Assembly: GCA_966186435.1 (NCBI GenBank)
Contig: CBIFWW010000009.1
Span: 1 to 48,421 of the forward strand
DNA length: 48,421 nucleotides
DNA from: CBIFWW01 sp966186435
Lineage (GTDB): Bacteria > Pseudomonadota > Gammaproteobacteria > Enterobacterales > Enterobacteriaceae
Direction: 5' to 3'
Positions within the stretch are counted from its first letter, which is position 1; each line of letters begins with the position of its first letter. Position numbers and translations under genes: made by a program. Shown piece by piece: positions 33,195-40,171 of this stretch. A model generated the notes under the pieces. That model was not told where the DNA came from. It saw only the letters and a list, made by a program, of their open reading frames with translations, and ran no database searches.

Positions 33195-33255
33195 AGGTTT
33201 ACCAGGTGACGACGCATTAACCACCGAGGCCGACCCCTTGCAAATTGGTAAACCT
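33195..33255. repeat. Inverted repeat in the aroK leader
   Basis: AGGTTTACCA (33195-33204) and TGGTAAACCT (33246-33255) are perfect 10-bp inverted repeats with 41 bp between them. If transcription starts near 33247 the outer arm would be at the extreme 5' end of the aroK leader mRNA. Confidence 0.6.
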
Positions 33256-33282
33256 TGTATGCTAAATCCCCGCTCCCGTCAA
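33254..33282 (-). promoter_or_regulatory. Candidate promoter of the aroK superoperon
   Basis: On the minus strand TTGACG (33282-33277), a spacer of 17 bp, and TACAAG (33259-33254) resemble a sigma-70 promoter (5/6 and 4/6 matches). Transcription would begin near 33247 and give a leader of about 245 nt. E. coli aroK also has a promoter far upstream of the gene. The 315-bp gap between hofQ and aroK contains no gene. Confidence 0.5.
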
Positions 33283-33303
33283 ACGGATGAGGAAATTTAG
33301 CAT
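33259..33303. repeat. Inverted repeat between hofQ and the aroK promoter
   Basis: ATGCTAAAT (33259-33267) and ATTTAGCAT (33295-33303) form a 9-bp inverted repeat with a 27-bp centre. The centre contains the candidate -35 of aroK. It lies 16 bp past the hofQ stop codon and has no T-run. Confidence 0.55.
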
Positions 33304-33318
33304 TATATTACTGCCGGG

Positions 33319-34593
33319 TTAGCGCCCTTCAATCAGACGAGGAGTAATAAACACCACCAATTGATGGCGCCTTTCACTTTTATCCTGGTAACGGAATAGC
33401 CCACCCAACAAGGGCACCGAAGAGAGACCAGGCACCCCATTACGCTGTCTTTTAGCCTGTTGCTGGAAAATCCCCCCCAGCGCCAGGGTTTCCCCTGCCC
33501 GCAATACCACTTGGGTTTCAATTTCCTGCTTATCGATAGCCAGGGCTTCCCCTTCCGCTTGTTTTAATTTCTGCCCAGGCATGTTCTGAGTGATCTTTAG
33601 TTGCAACTGTACCCGATTATCCGCCAGGATGACTGGCGTAACCTCCATACCCAGTACCGCCTCTTTGAACTCAACTGAGGTACCGCCATTTTTGCCGCTG
33701 GATACCTGATAAGGGATTTCACTACCCTGTTTGATGCTAGCTGGCTGGCGATGAGAAGCCATCAACCGCGGGCTGGCAATAATCTCCAGCTGGTGTTTTT
33801 GCTCCAGGGCCGCCAGCGCCACCTCCAGTAAACGGCCATTAACAGTGCCAATGTTAAACCCGACATCAACACTGGCACCGGCAATCGGCTGCCCAGCGCT
33901 GACAGCAGAAGGCCGCCACAGCCTGGCGCCCGCCTCGCCCTGGCTTTCACCACCACTGCCCCAGCGTACCCCTAACGCATTGAGGCTCTCCTGGGACATG
34001 GTGACGATGTGGGCCGCCAGCTCCACTTGGGCCAAAGGCACATCCAGTTCGGAAACCCAGCGTTGTAATGCCGCCAGCGCCTGTGGAGTATCGCGGATTA
34101 ATAACCGATTGGTGCGTTTGTCGGCTACCACGCTACCTTGCGGGCTACGCCCTGGCAGTTTGCTTTGGGCCAACTGTTGGGCCAGCTCCTCGGCATCGGC
34201 ATAACGCACAGTGAAGGCCTGATAATCCAAAGGGGCTGCGGCTAACCGCCGTTGGCGGGCCTGATCCTTAAGCTGCGCCTGTTGTTGCTCCCATTGCTGT
34301 GGATAGGCTTTGAGGATATTCCCCTCCAGCCGCCAGCTTAATTTAGCCAACTGCGCCACGGTATCCATTGCCTGCCGCCAGGGCACATCCTGCAACTGTA
34401 TCGAGATCGCCCCACTGATACCCGGGGCCACCACCAGATTGAACTGCTGTTGCGCAGCCAGTGCCGCCAGCACCTGATTTACCGGCGCATCATCCAGCGC
34501 CAGGCTCACGGCCTTCGCCGGTGTGGGGCTGGCCCAGACCGGGGAGAGCGGGGCTATCAGTAGCCCAGCCAGGAATATAGCTATCCGTGCCAT
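33319..34593 (-). CDS. hofQ: Secretin-like DNA uptake porin HofQ
   Basis: An outer-membrane secretin homologous to PilQ/ComE, required in E. coli for use of DNA as nutrient. The 424-residue precursor starts MARIAIFLAGLLIAPLSPVWA, a signal peptide. An STN/N0-type domain (about 30-90) and an N1 domain with VVADKRTNRLLIRDTP follow, then the secretin channel with IASPRLMASHRQPASIKQGSEIPY (first 20 shown as IASPRLMASHRQPASIKQGS), VLGMEVTPVI and LVVFITPRLI. Start at 34593 follows AAAGGAG and lies inside the 3' part of hofP, a 104-bp overlap. Confidence 0.93.
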   Translation of the reverse strand: MARIAIFLAGLLIAPLSPVWASPTPAKAVSLALDDAPVNQVLAALAAQQQFNLVVAPGISGAISIQLQDVPWRQAMDTVAQLAKLSWRLEGNILKAYPQQWEQQQAQLKDQARQRRLAAAPLDYQAFTVRYADAEELAQQLAQSKLPGRSPQGSVVADKRTNRLLIRDTPQALAALQRWVSELDVPLAQVELAAHIVTMSQESLNALGVRWGSGGESQGEAGARLWRPSAVSAGQPIAGASVDVGFNIGTVNGRLLEVALAALEQKHQLEIIASPRLMASHRQPASIKQGSEIPYQVSSGKNGGTSVEFKEAVLGMEVTPVILADNRVQLQLKITQNMPGQKLKQAEGEALAIDKQEIETQVVLRAGETLALGGIFQQQAKRQRNGVPGLSSVPLLGGLFRYQDKSERRHQLVVFITPRLIEGR

Positions 34594-34912
34594 TGTTGCT
34601 CCTTTGGGGAAAAATCCCCCAGTGATAAAGCGGGCAATCACCCGCCGTTTTAAGTAATGCCCCCCGGCTATTCATCGCCACCAGCTGCCACCCTGGCACC
34701 ATCCATTGGCCCGAAACCAAGCGCAGCCAACCCCCATCCGCCTTTTTTACCAACGCCATGTGGAAGTTAGCGCCGCTCACCACTCCGGCCAGACGATAGC
34801 CTTCCAGCGGCGGGTAGCAGGGTTCAGTCAAGGGTAAAAAAGGATTACGCCCGCTGGCTGCTGTACTGGCGGCCAGCCCCATTATTAACACCCCACTTAT
34901 CACCAGATTCAT
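34490..34912 (-). CDS. hofP: HofP (PilP-like) protein
   Basis: A 140-residue protein in the position of HofP, the PilP-like link between inner-membrane proteins and the HofQ secretin. It starts MNLVISGVLIMGLAAS, a signal or anchor sequence, followed by RNPFLPLTEPCYPP and GYRLAGVVSGANFHMALVKK, the PilP-like core. The last 35 or so codons overlap hofQ in another frame and look like a non-family tail, so the original stop may have been lost. Start overlaps the hofO stop by 4 bp. Confidence 0.82.
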   Translation of the reverse strand: MNLVISGVLIMGLAASTAASGRNPFLPLTEPCYPPLEGYRLAGVVSGANFHMALVKKADGGWLRLVSGQWMVPGWQLVAMNSRGALLKTAGDCPLYHWGIFPQRSNNGTDSYIPGWATDSPALPGLGQPHTGEGREPGAG

Positions 34913-35328
34913 GTGCCGCCCCCTGAGAACAACACAACCATCCGTAGCCCGGTTTTGTCTGGCTCCAGCAACAATCCGGTTATCGACAGCGGCCAGCGGC
35001 GTAACGCCGCCAGCACCGCAGGCACCTGATCCCAGGTCAAGGAAAACTCCAGCCGGGCTGTCTCCCCCTGCGGCTGCCATAGCCGCAAGGTGGCCCCGGT
35101 TTGCTGGGCCAGATGCAGCGGCGAGACAGCCACTAAAGGGGGCGATAATTCGGGATTGGCCGGGGCACGGGCCAGCCAGCGCCGGGCCAGAGGATGATGG
35201 GGCAATGGCTGGGTGATCACCGGATAGCGGGCGCTCTCCCACGCCTCAACGGCACTGGTCAGCCCCAATGCCTGAGCCACCAGTAACCCCAGCGCCAGCA
35301 ACGCAATCCCACTGCGCCGGGAGATCAT
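34909..35328 (-). CDS. hofO: HofO (PilO-like) protein
   Basis: A 139-residue protein with one N-terminal membrane segment (GIALLALGLLVAQALGL) and a periplasmic domain. It holds the place of PilO in the pilMNOPQ-type order. Sequence similarity within this family is low, and I assign it mostly by order, length and topology. Overlaps hofN and hofP by 4 bp each. Confidence 0.82.
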   Translation of the reverse strand: MISRRSGIALLALGLLVAQALGLTSAVEAWESARYPVITQPLPHHPLARRWLARAPANPELSPPLVAVSPLHLAQQTGATLRLWQPQGETARLEFSLTWDQVPAVLAALRRWPLSITGLLLEPDKTGLRMVVLFSGGGT

Positions 35329-35798
35329 GGCGAGGTGCCTGAAAGCACATATCCAAATGACCAGCCGGATGAAGCAGACTGGCGGATGCCCTTTTGAGAC
35401 AGCGCCCCCTGGCCCTGTAACCAGGTTTCCAGCCGGGCAATAGAGGCCAATGTACGGCTCTGGCCCGTTAGGTTGAGCCGCCTACCTTCGGCATTGAGGG
35501 TTGTGAGCCATATATCCCCCGGCAGGGCGGCTGCCAGCGCCATTAGCTGCGGCTCCCATTGCCAGCCCCGCGCGGCGGCTGGCTTGTGATCCACCACCGC
35601 GGCCAGCCGCCGGGTGAGTTCACCTTCCAGCGCCAGTTGATAGCTATGCTGCGCCAGGGCGACGCCTGCCCCAAGGCGGCTGTAGGCGTAGGCCTGCAAT
35701 CCAGCGGCAGCCAGGAGCATCCCTACCATTACCAGAAAAGCCACGCCATAAAGCTTCAACCTATGGCGGCTGGCCCGCCAGGCCAACAGGTTAATCAT
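35325..35798 (-). CDS. hofN: HofN (PilN-like) protein
   Basis: A 157-residue inner-membrane protein. A short cytoplasmic N-terminus MINLLAWRASRHR (the PilN motif INLLPWR that binds PilM) is followed by a membrane segment (YGVAFLVMVGMLLAAAGLQA) and a periplasmic domain with DIWLTTLNAEG. The ATG at 35798 overlaps the hofM stop by 4 bp and gives the PilN motif at the N-terminus, so I prefer it to the longer open frame. Confidence 0.87.
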   Translation of the reverse strand: MINLLAWRASRHRLKLYGVAFLVMVGMLLAAAGLQAYAYSRLGAGVALAQHSYQLALEGELTRRLAAVVDHKPAAARGWQWEPQLMALAAALPGDIWLTTLNAEGRRLNLTGQSRTLASIARLETWLQGQGALSQKGIRQSASSGWSFGYVLSGTSP

Positions 35799-36571
35799 AA
35801 CCACGGGCGTACCCCGCTGATGGCAAGGCCAAGGGCAACGGCAAACTGCCCCCCTTCTGGTGGCAGCGGCGGATAGCGGCGGCTCACCGCCTGCCAGGGG
35901 TCTACACTGCGGCTGCCATTGATGGCACGGCTGGCCCCCCAATCCCCCTTCATAAACGCCAGATCGCGAGCGATCTCAGTGGGATCGTTTATTGCAGAAG
36001 GCAATGCCCCCCACTCCCCGTCACCGGCCCACAGCCAACCGGCGGGTACCCGATGCAACACATACCCGACCTTTTCAGAGAGAAACGGGAGCAGCCCCAG
36101 TAGGGCACAGGCATCGGGGCTGACAGTAATTGGTTTAAGCCGCTGGCTTGCCAGCAGGTGGTGTAACTTATCTACCTCCGTAGCACGGACTGCCGTCACC
36201 CGATCCCCGAGATAATCGAGGCGCAGGGGGCCATCAAGGTCCGGAAAGTCCCTGCTGAGGGTATTTTGCAGCCATTGGTATTGTTGAGTGCCAGATATCC
36301 CAGGTGGAACCGGCAGGGTGCGTTGGAGGGTGCGGGATGCCGGGAAGGATACCCGTAGCTCGAACCCAATCGGTAATGTGGGCACCCATTGCGACAGGCT
36401 ATCGGCAAGGCAGGCTTCAAAGGCCGGGCTAAGATAGGGGGTAGTAGCCTGTGGAAAAGGGAAAACCCACCACTTGCGTAGCTCCCAGCGGCCCTGCCGG
36501 GAAACCAGCGCCACGGCTCTTACTCCATCCTCTTGAATATCAAGACCTATTTTCCATGGTTTTAACAACAT
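35795..36571 (-). CDS. hofM: HofM (PilM-like) protein
   Basis: A 258-residue cytoplasmic protein of the PilM actin-like ATPase type. It opens MLLKPWKIGLDIQEDGVRAV, where IGLDI is the first phosphate-binding strand. It heads hofMNOPQ, which in E. coli is needed for growth on DNA and belongs to the Sxy/CRP competence regulon. Divergent from mrcA with a 118-bp gap, the same arrangement as in E. coli. Confidence 0.88.
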   Translation of the reverse strand: MLLKPWKIGLDIQEDGVRAVALVSRQGRWELRKWWVFPFPQATTPYLSPAFEACLADSLSQWVPTLPIGFELRVSFPASRTLQRTLPVPPGISGTQQYQWLQNTLSRDFPDLDGPLRLDYLGDRVTAVRATEVDKLHHLLASQRLKPITVSPDACALLGLLPFLSEKVGYVLHRVPAGWLWAGDGEWGALPSAINDPTEIARDLAFMKGDWGASRAINGSRSVDPWQAVSRRYPPLPPEGGQFAVALGLAISGVRPWL

Positions 36572-36689
36572 CGGGTACAGCCTCCCTGGCTATTGGTTAT
36601 AAATGCCATATCAAAGCGGCAGGGTTGCCTTTATACTACGCCGCGATTGTTTATAAACTGCCCAACGAAAACTGAATGGGAATTGCCGA

Positions 36690-39242
36690 GTGAAGTTCGT
36701 AAAGTATTTATTCATCCTTGCAGCGTTTTGCATTCTGCTTGGAGCTGGCTCGATATACGGCCTATACAAATATATTGAGCCTCAGTTGCCAGATGTGGCG
36801 ACGCTACGGGATGTGCGCTTGCAAATTCCGATGCAGGTTTACAGTGCTGATGGTGAGCTGATGGCCCAATATGGTGAGAAACGCCGTATTCCGTTACAGC
36901 TTAAACAGATGCCCCCGGAGCTGATCCATGCGTTTATCGCCACCGAAGATAGCCGTTTCTATGAGCACCACGGGGTGGACCCAGTGGGGATCTTCCGTGC
37001 CGCGAGTGTCGCGCTGTTCTCCGGCCACGCCTCCCAGGGGGCGAGTACCATTACTCAGCAGCTGGCGCGTAACTTCTTCCTTAGCCCGGAAAAAACCCTG
37101 GTGCGTAAAATCAAGGAAGCCTTCCTGGCGATCCGCATTGAGCAGATGCTCAGCAAGGATGAGATCCTCGAGCTGTACCTGAATAAGATCTACCTCGGTT
37201 ACCGCGCTTATGGCGTGGGTGCTGCGGCCCAGGTTTATTTTGGTAAAACTGTGGATCAGCTGACCCTGAGTGAAATGGCGGTGATCGCCGGTCTGCCTAA
37301 AGCGCCTTCTACCTTCAACCCGCTTTACTCGATGACCCGCGCTACCGCCCGCCGTAACGTGGTGCTGTCCAGGATGCGCGACGAAGGCTATATCACTGCT
37401 GCGCAGTACAACGACGCCCGCAGTGTGCCAATTGAAGCCAACTATCATGCCCCGGAAATCGCCTTCTCCGCCCCCTATCTGACAGAGATGGTGCGCCAGG
37501 AGATGGTTAACCGTTACGGCGATAAAGCCTATGAAGACGGCTACCGGGTTTACACCACCATTACCCGTAAAGTGCAGCAGGCGGCTCAGGATGCCCTGCG
37601 CCAGAACGTGATGAATTACGATATGCGTCACGGCTATCGCGGCCCGGCTAATCAGCTGTGGAAGGTGGGGGAAACGCCGTGGGATAGCAAAAAGATTGCT
37701 GATAGCCTGAAGAGCCTACCGACCTACGGGCCATTGCTACCGGCAGTGGTAACCCAGTCCAGCGCCAGTGACGCAGTGGCTGAGTTGGCCGACGGTAGCC
37801 AGGTTTCTCTGGCAATGGAAGGGATGCGCTGGGCGCGCCCATTCCGTAGCGATACCTCACAAGGCCCGACCCCGCGCAAAGTGACCGATGTGGTCCAGAC
37901 CGGGCAGCAGATCTGGGTGCGTAAAGTGAATGACAGTTGGTGGTTAAGCCAAGTGCCAGACGTCAACTCAGCGCTGGTGTCTATCAACCCCCACGATGGC
38001 GCAGTAATGGCGCTGGTGGGTGGGTTCGACTTCAACCAGAGCAAGTTTAATCGGGCCACCCAGGCCCTACGCCAGGTTGGCTCGAACATCAAGCCGTTCC
38101 TGTATACCGCGGCCATGGATAAAGGGCTGACCCTCGCCAGTATCCTGAATGACGTGCCGATCTCCCGTTGGGATGCCGGTGCCGGCACCGACTGGCGGCC
38201 AAAGAACTCCCCACCAGAATATGCCGGGCCGATCCGCCTGCGTCAGGGGTTGGGGCAGTCTAAAAACGTGGTAATGGTCCGCGCGATGCGCGCCATGGGT
38301 GTGGATTATGCGGCGGAATACCTCCAGCGCTTTGGCTTCCCGGCTCAGAACATTGTTCATACCGAGTCACTGGCCCTTGGCTCTGCCTCCTTCACGCCAA
38401 TGCAAGTGGCCCGTGGCTACGCAGTTATGGCTAACGGTGGCTTCCTGGTGGATCCCTACTTTATTACCAAAATTGAAAACGACCAGAACGGCACCCTGTT
38501 CGAGGTGAAGCCGAAGATTGCCTGTGCCGAATGCGATATTCCGGTGATTTATGGCGATACTCAAAAATCCAATATCCTGGAAAACAAGGATGTGGAAGAT
38601 GTGGCCGTGTCCCAGAACCAGCAAAACAGCAGCGTGCCGATGCCGCAGCTGGAGCAGGTTAACCGCGATCTGGTAGAGAAATCACAACCGGCATCTTATG
38701 CCCCGCATGTGATTAATACGCCGCTGGCTTACCTGATCAAAAGCGCCCTGAACACCAATATTTACGGTGAACCGGGCTGGCAGGGCACCGGCTGGCGCGC
38801 AGGCCGCGATATTGGCCGTAAAGATATCGGCGGCAAAACCGGCACCACCAACAGCTCGAAAGATGCCTGGTTCTCTGGCTACGGGCCGGGGGTGGTGACA
38901 TCGGTATGGATTGGCTTTGACGATCACCGCCGCGATTTGGGGCGCACCTCCGCATCCGGGGTAATTAAAGATCAGATTTCGGGCTATGAAGGGGGCGCGA
39001 AGAGTGCGCAACCGGCCTGGGATGACTTTATGAAAGCCGTGCTGGAGGGGGTGCCAACGGATCCGATGACGCCACCACCTGGCATTATCTCGGTGAATAT
39101 TGACCGCGCTACCGGGCAGCTTGCCAGCGGGGGCAATAGCCGCCAGGAGTTCTTTATTGAGGGAACCCAGCCGACCCAGCAGGCGGTGCAGGAAGTGGGC
39201 ACCACGCTGATGGATAACGGCGAAACCCACGAGTTGTTCTAA
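36690..39242 (+). CDS. mrcA: Penicillin-binding protein 1A
   Basis: Bifunctional peptidoglycan glycosyltransferase/transpeptidase of the inner membrane. The 850-residue product equals E. coli PBP1a. A membrane anchor (about 5-27) precedes the glycosyltransferase domain with catalytic Glu86 in ATEDSRFYEHHG. The transpeptidase domain has Ser465 in GSNIKPF, SxN in SKN (GQSKNVV) and KTGT in GGKTGTTNSS. Translation begins at a GTG (36690), as in E. coli. It carries the family outer-membrane-linked insert near residues 310-425. A strong terminator follows. Confidence 0.98.
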   Translation: MKFVKYLFILAAFCILLGAGSIYGLYKYIEPQLPDVATLRDVRLQIPMQVYSADGELMAQYGEKRRIPLQLKQMPPELIHAFIATEDSRFYEHHGVDPVGIFRAASVALFSGHASQGASTITQQLARNFFLSPEKTLVRKIKEAFLAIRIEQMLSKDEILELYLNKIYLGYRAYGVGAAAQVYFGKTVDQLTLSEMAVIAGLPKAPSTFNPLYSMTRATARRNVVLSRMRDEGYITAAQYNDARSVPIEANYHAPEIAFSAPYLTEMVRQEMVNRYGDKAYEDGYRVYTTITRKVQQAAQDALRQNVMNYDMRHGYRGPANQLWKVGETPWDSKKIADSLKSLPTYGPLLPAVVTQSSASDAVAELADGSQVSLAMEGMRWARPFRSDTSQGPTPRKVTDVVQTGQQIWVRKVNDSWWLSQVPDVNSALVSINPHDGAVMALVGGFDFNQSKFNRATQALRQVGSNIKPFLYTAAMDKGLTLASILNDVPISRWDAGAGTDWRPKNSPPEYAGPIRLRQGLGQSKNVVMVRAMRAMGVDYAAEYLQRFGFPAQNIVHTESLALGSASFTPMQVARGYAVMANGGFLVDPYFITKIENDQNGTLFEVKPKIACAECDIPVIYGDTQKSNILENKDVEDVAVSQNQQNSSVPMPQLEQVNRDLVEKSQPASYAPHVINTPLAYLIKSALNTNIYGEPGWQGTGWRAGRDIGRKDIGGKTGTTNSSKDAWFSGYGPGVVTSVWIGFDDHRRDLGRTSASGVIKDQISGYEGGAKSAQPAWDDFMKAVLEGVPTDPMTPPPGIISVNIDRATGQLASGGNSRQEFFIEGTQPTQQAVQEVGTTLMDNGETHELF

Positions 39243-39246
39243 GGGC

Positions 39247-39279
39247 AAAAAAAACCGCTTCTTCGGAAGCGGTTTTTTT
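39247..39279. terminator. Bidirectional terminator between mrcA and nudE
   Basis: A run of A then CCGCTTC, a TTCG loop and GAAGCGG then a run of T make a perfect stem of about 14 bp with a stable C(TTCG)G tetraloop. It serves mrcA rightward and nudE leftward. Confidence 0.95.
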
Positions 39280-39290
39280 ATCTCTGGGCG

Positions 39291-39851
39291 TTAGAGCCGG
39301 CCTTGTGCTTTCAGCCACTCACGTACCAGGAACAGGGCGCTGACGTTACGGGCCTCAGAGAAATCAGGCTCATCCAGCAGTTTCATCATGTCGGCTATCG
39401 GCCAACGCACCTGGGGCAACGGCTCAGGCTCATCACCGGGCAGGGATTCAGGATAGAGATCCTCTGCCACCATGATATTCATCTTGCTGGAGAAGTAAGA
39501 TGGTGCCATGGTGAGTTTCTTCAGGAAGGTCAGCTTCCTGGCACCAAAGCCCACTTCTTCTTTTAACTCGCGGTTAGCCGCTTGGTCCGGGGTTTCACCT
39601 GGATCAATTAACCCCTTGGAGAAACCCAGTTCATAGGATTCGGTGCCAACGGCGTATTCGCGGATCAGGATCAGGTGGTCGTCCACCACCGGAATAATCA
39701 TCACGGCTTCACGGTTCGAAGGACGCATCCGTTCGTAAACCCGCTTCACACCATTACTAAATTCAAGATCCACCGATTCAACAGTGAACAGCCGAGAGCG
39801 GGCTACAGCTTCAACATTCAAAATAACCGGTTTTTTTATTGTTTCACTCAT
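39291..39851 (-). CDS. nudE: ADP compounds hydrolase NudE
   Basis: A Nudix hydrolase acting on Ap3A, NADH and ADP-ribose in E. coli. The 186-residue protein has the Nudix box GLIDPGETPDQAANRELKEE followed by VG, fitting GX5EX7REUXEEXGU. Length is identical to E. coli NudE. Divergent from the igaA cluster. Confidence 0.96.
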   Translation of the reverse strand: MSETIKKPVILNVEAVARSRLFTVESVDLEFSNGVKRVYERMRPSNREAVMIIPVVDDHLILIREYAVGTESYELGFSKGLIDPGETPDQAANRELKEEVGFGARKLTFLKKLTMAPSYFSSKMNIMVAEDLYPESLPGDEPEPLPQVRWPIADMMKLLDEPDFSEARNVSALFLVREWLKAQGRL

Positions 39852-39930
39852 CGCGCTGGCTTCGGGTGGAAAAATGAGGGGTTATTGTGCGACAGACCGC
39901 ACGGTTTGGGCAATCCAAATCAGCTTTCAT

Positions 39931-39956
39931 TTACATTTATGTAACGCAAATGTAAA
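39931..39956. promoter_or_regulatory. Repeated TTACAT/ATGTAA half-sites upstream of igaA
   Basis: TTACAT-TT-ATGTAA (39931-39944) is an inverted repeat, and a third half-site ATGTAA follows at 39950, 11 bp after the second. The last two read GTAAC-N6-GTAAA, close to the CpxR direct-repeat consensus GTAAA-N5-GTAAA. It lies in the divergent nudE/igaA region, 29 bp before the small reading frame at 39985. The regulator is a guess. Confidence 0.4.
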
Positions 39957-39984
39957 AACACACCCCGTATACAGGGACTGGATA

Positions 39985-40161
39985 TTGCAATTGGAGTGGG
40001 ATTTTCCCGATACTTTACCGTATTCTGTTCAGCTAACATCAAAAAAACCTCGGTTTCGCCAGATGTTATCGCGCCTGGGGTTGGGTGCTGATAATCGCGT
40101 CTTTCTCTATGAGTCTGTACGTTGGCGCATGCTGCACTGGCAAAATAACAAGATGGATTAA
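39985..40161 (+). CDS. Unrecognised small protein upstream of igaA, TTG start
   Basis: I do not recognise this 58-codon frame, but it looks coding. A TTG start at 39985 has AGGGA seven bases upstream. The stop lies 10 nt before the igaA ATG, as expected for an operon. The predicted product is basic and has four tryptophans, starting with WDFPDTLPYSVQLTSKKPRF and ending RWRMLHWQNNKMD. It has no membrane segment, signal peptide or known motif. It cannot be a 5' extension of igaA, which is in another frame. It could be a leader peptide controlling igaA, or a small conserved protein missed because it lacks an ATG. Confidence 0.55.
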   Translation: MQLEWDFPDTLPYSVQLTSKKPRFRQMLSRLGLGADNRVFLYESVRWRMLHWQNNKMD

Positions 40162-40171
40162 CGGGGATGGC

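Noticed and set aside
33088..33300. A 70-codon plus-strand frame in the hofQ-aroK gap
   Set aside because: No ribosome site, composition not coding-like, and it crosses the inverted repeats and the candidate aroK promoter.
36625..36660. Possible Sxy-dependent CRP-S site for hofM
   Set aside because: Only one half (ATCGC) fits; the left half lacks TGCGA, and spacing to the TATAAA element does not suit activation.
40085..40171. An extended igaA start at 40085
   Set aside because: The extra 29 residues are absent from the family N-terminus and overlap the separate small frame; the ATG at 40172 gives the expected length.
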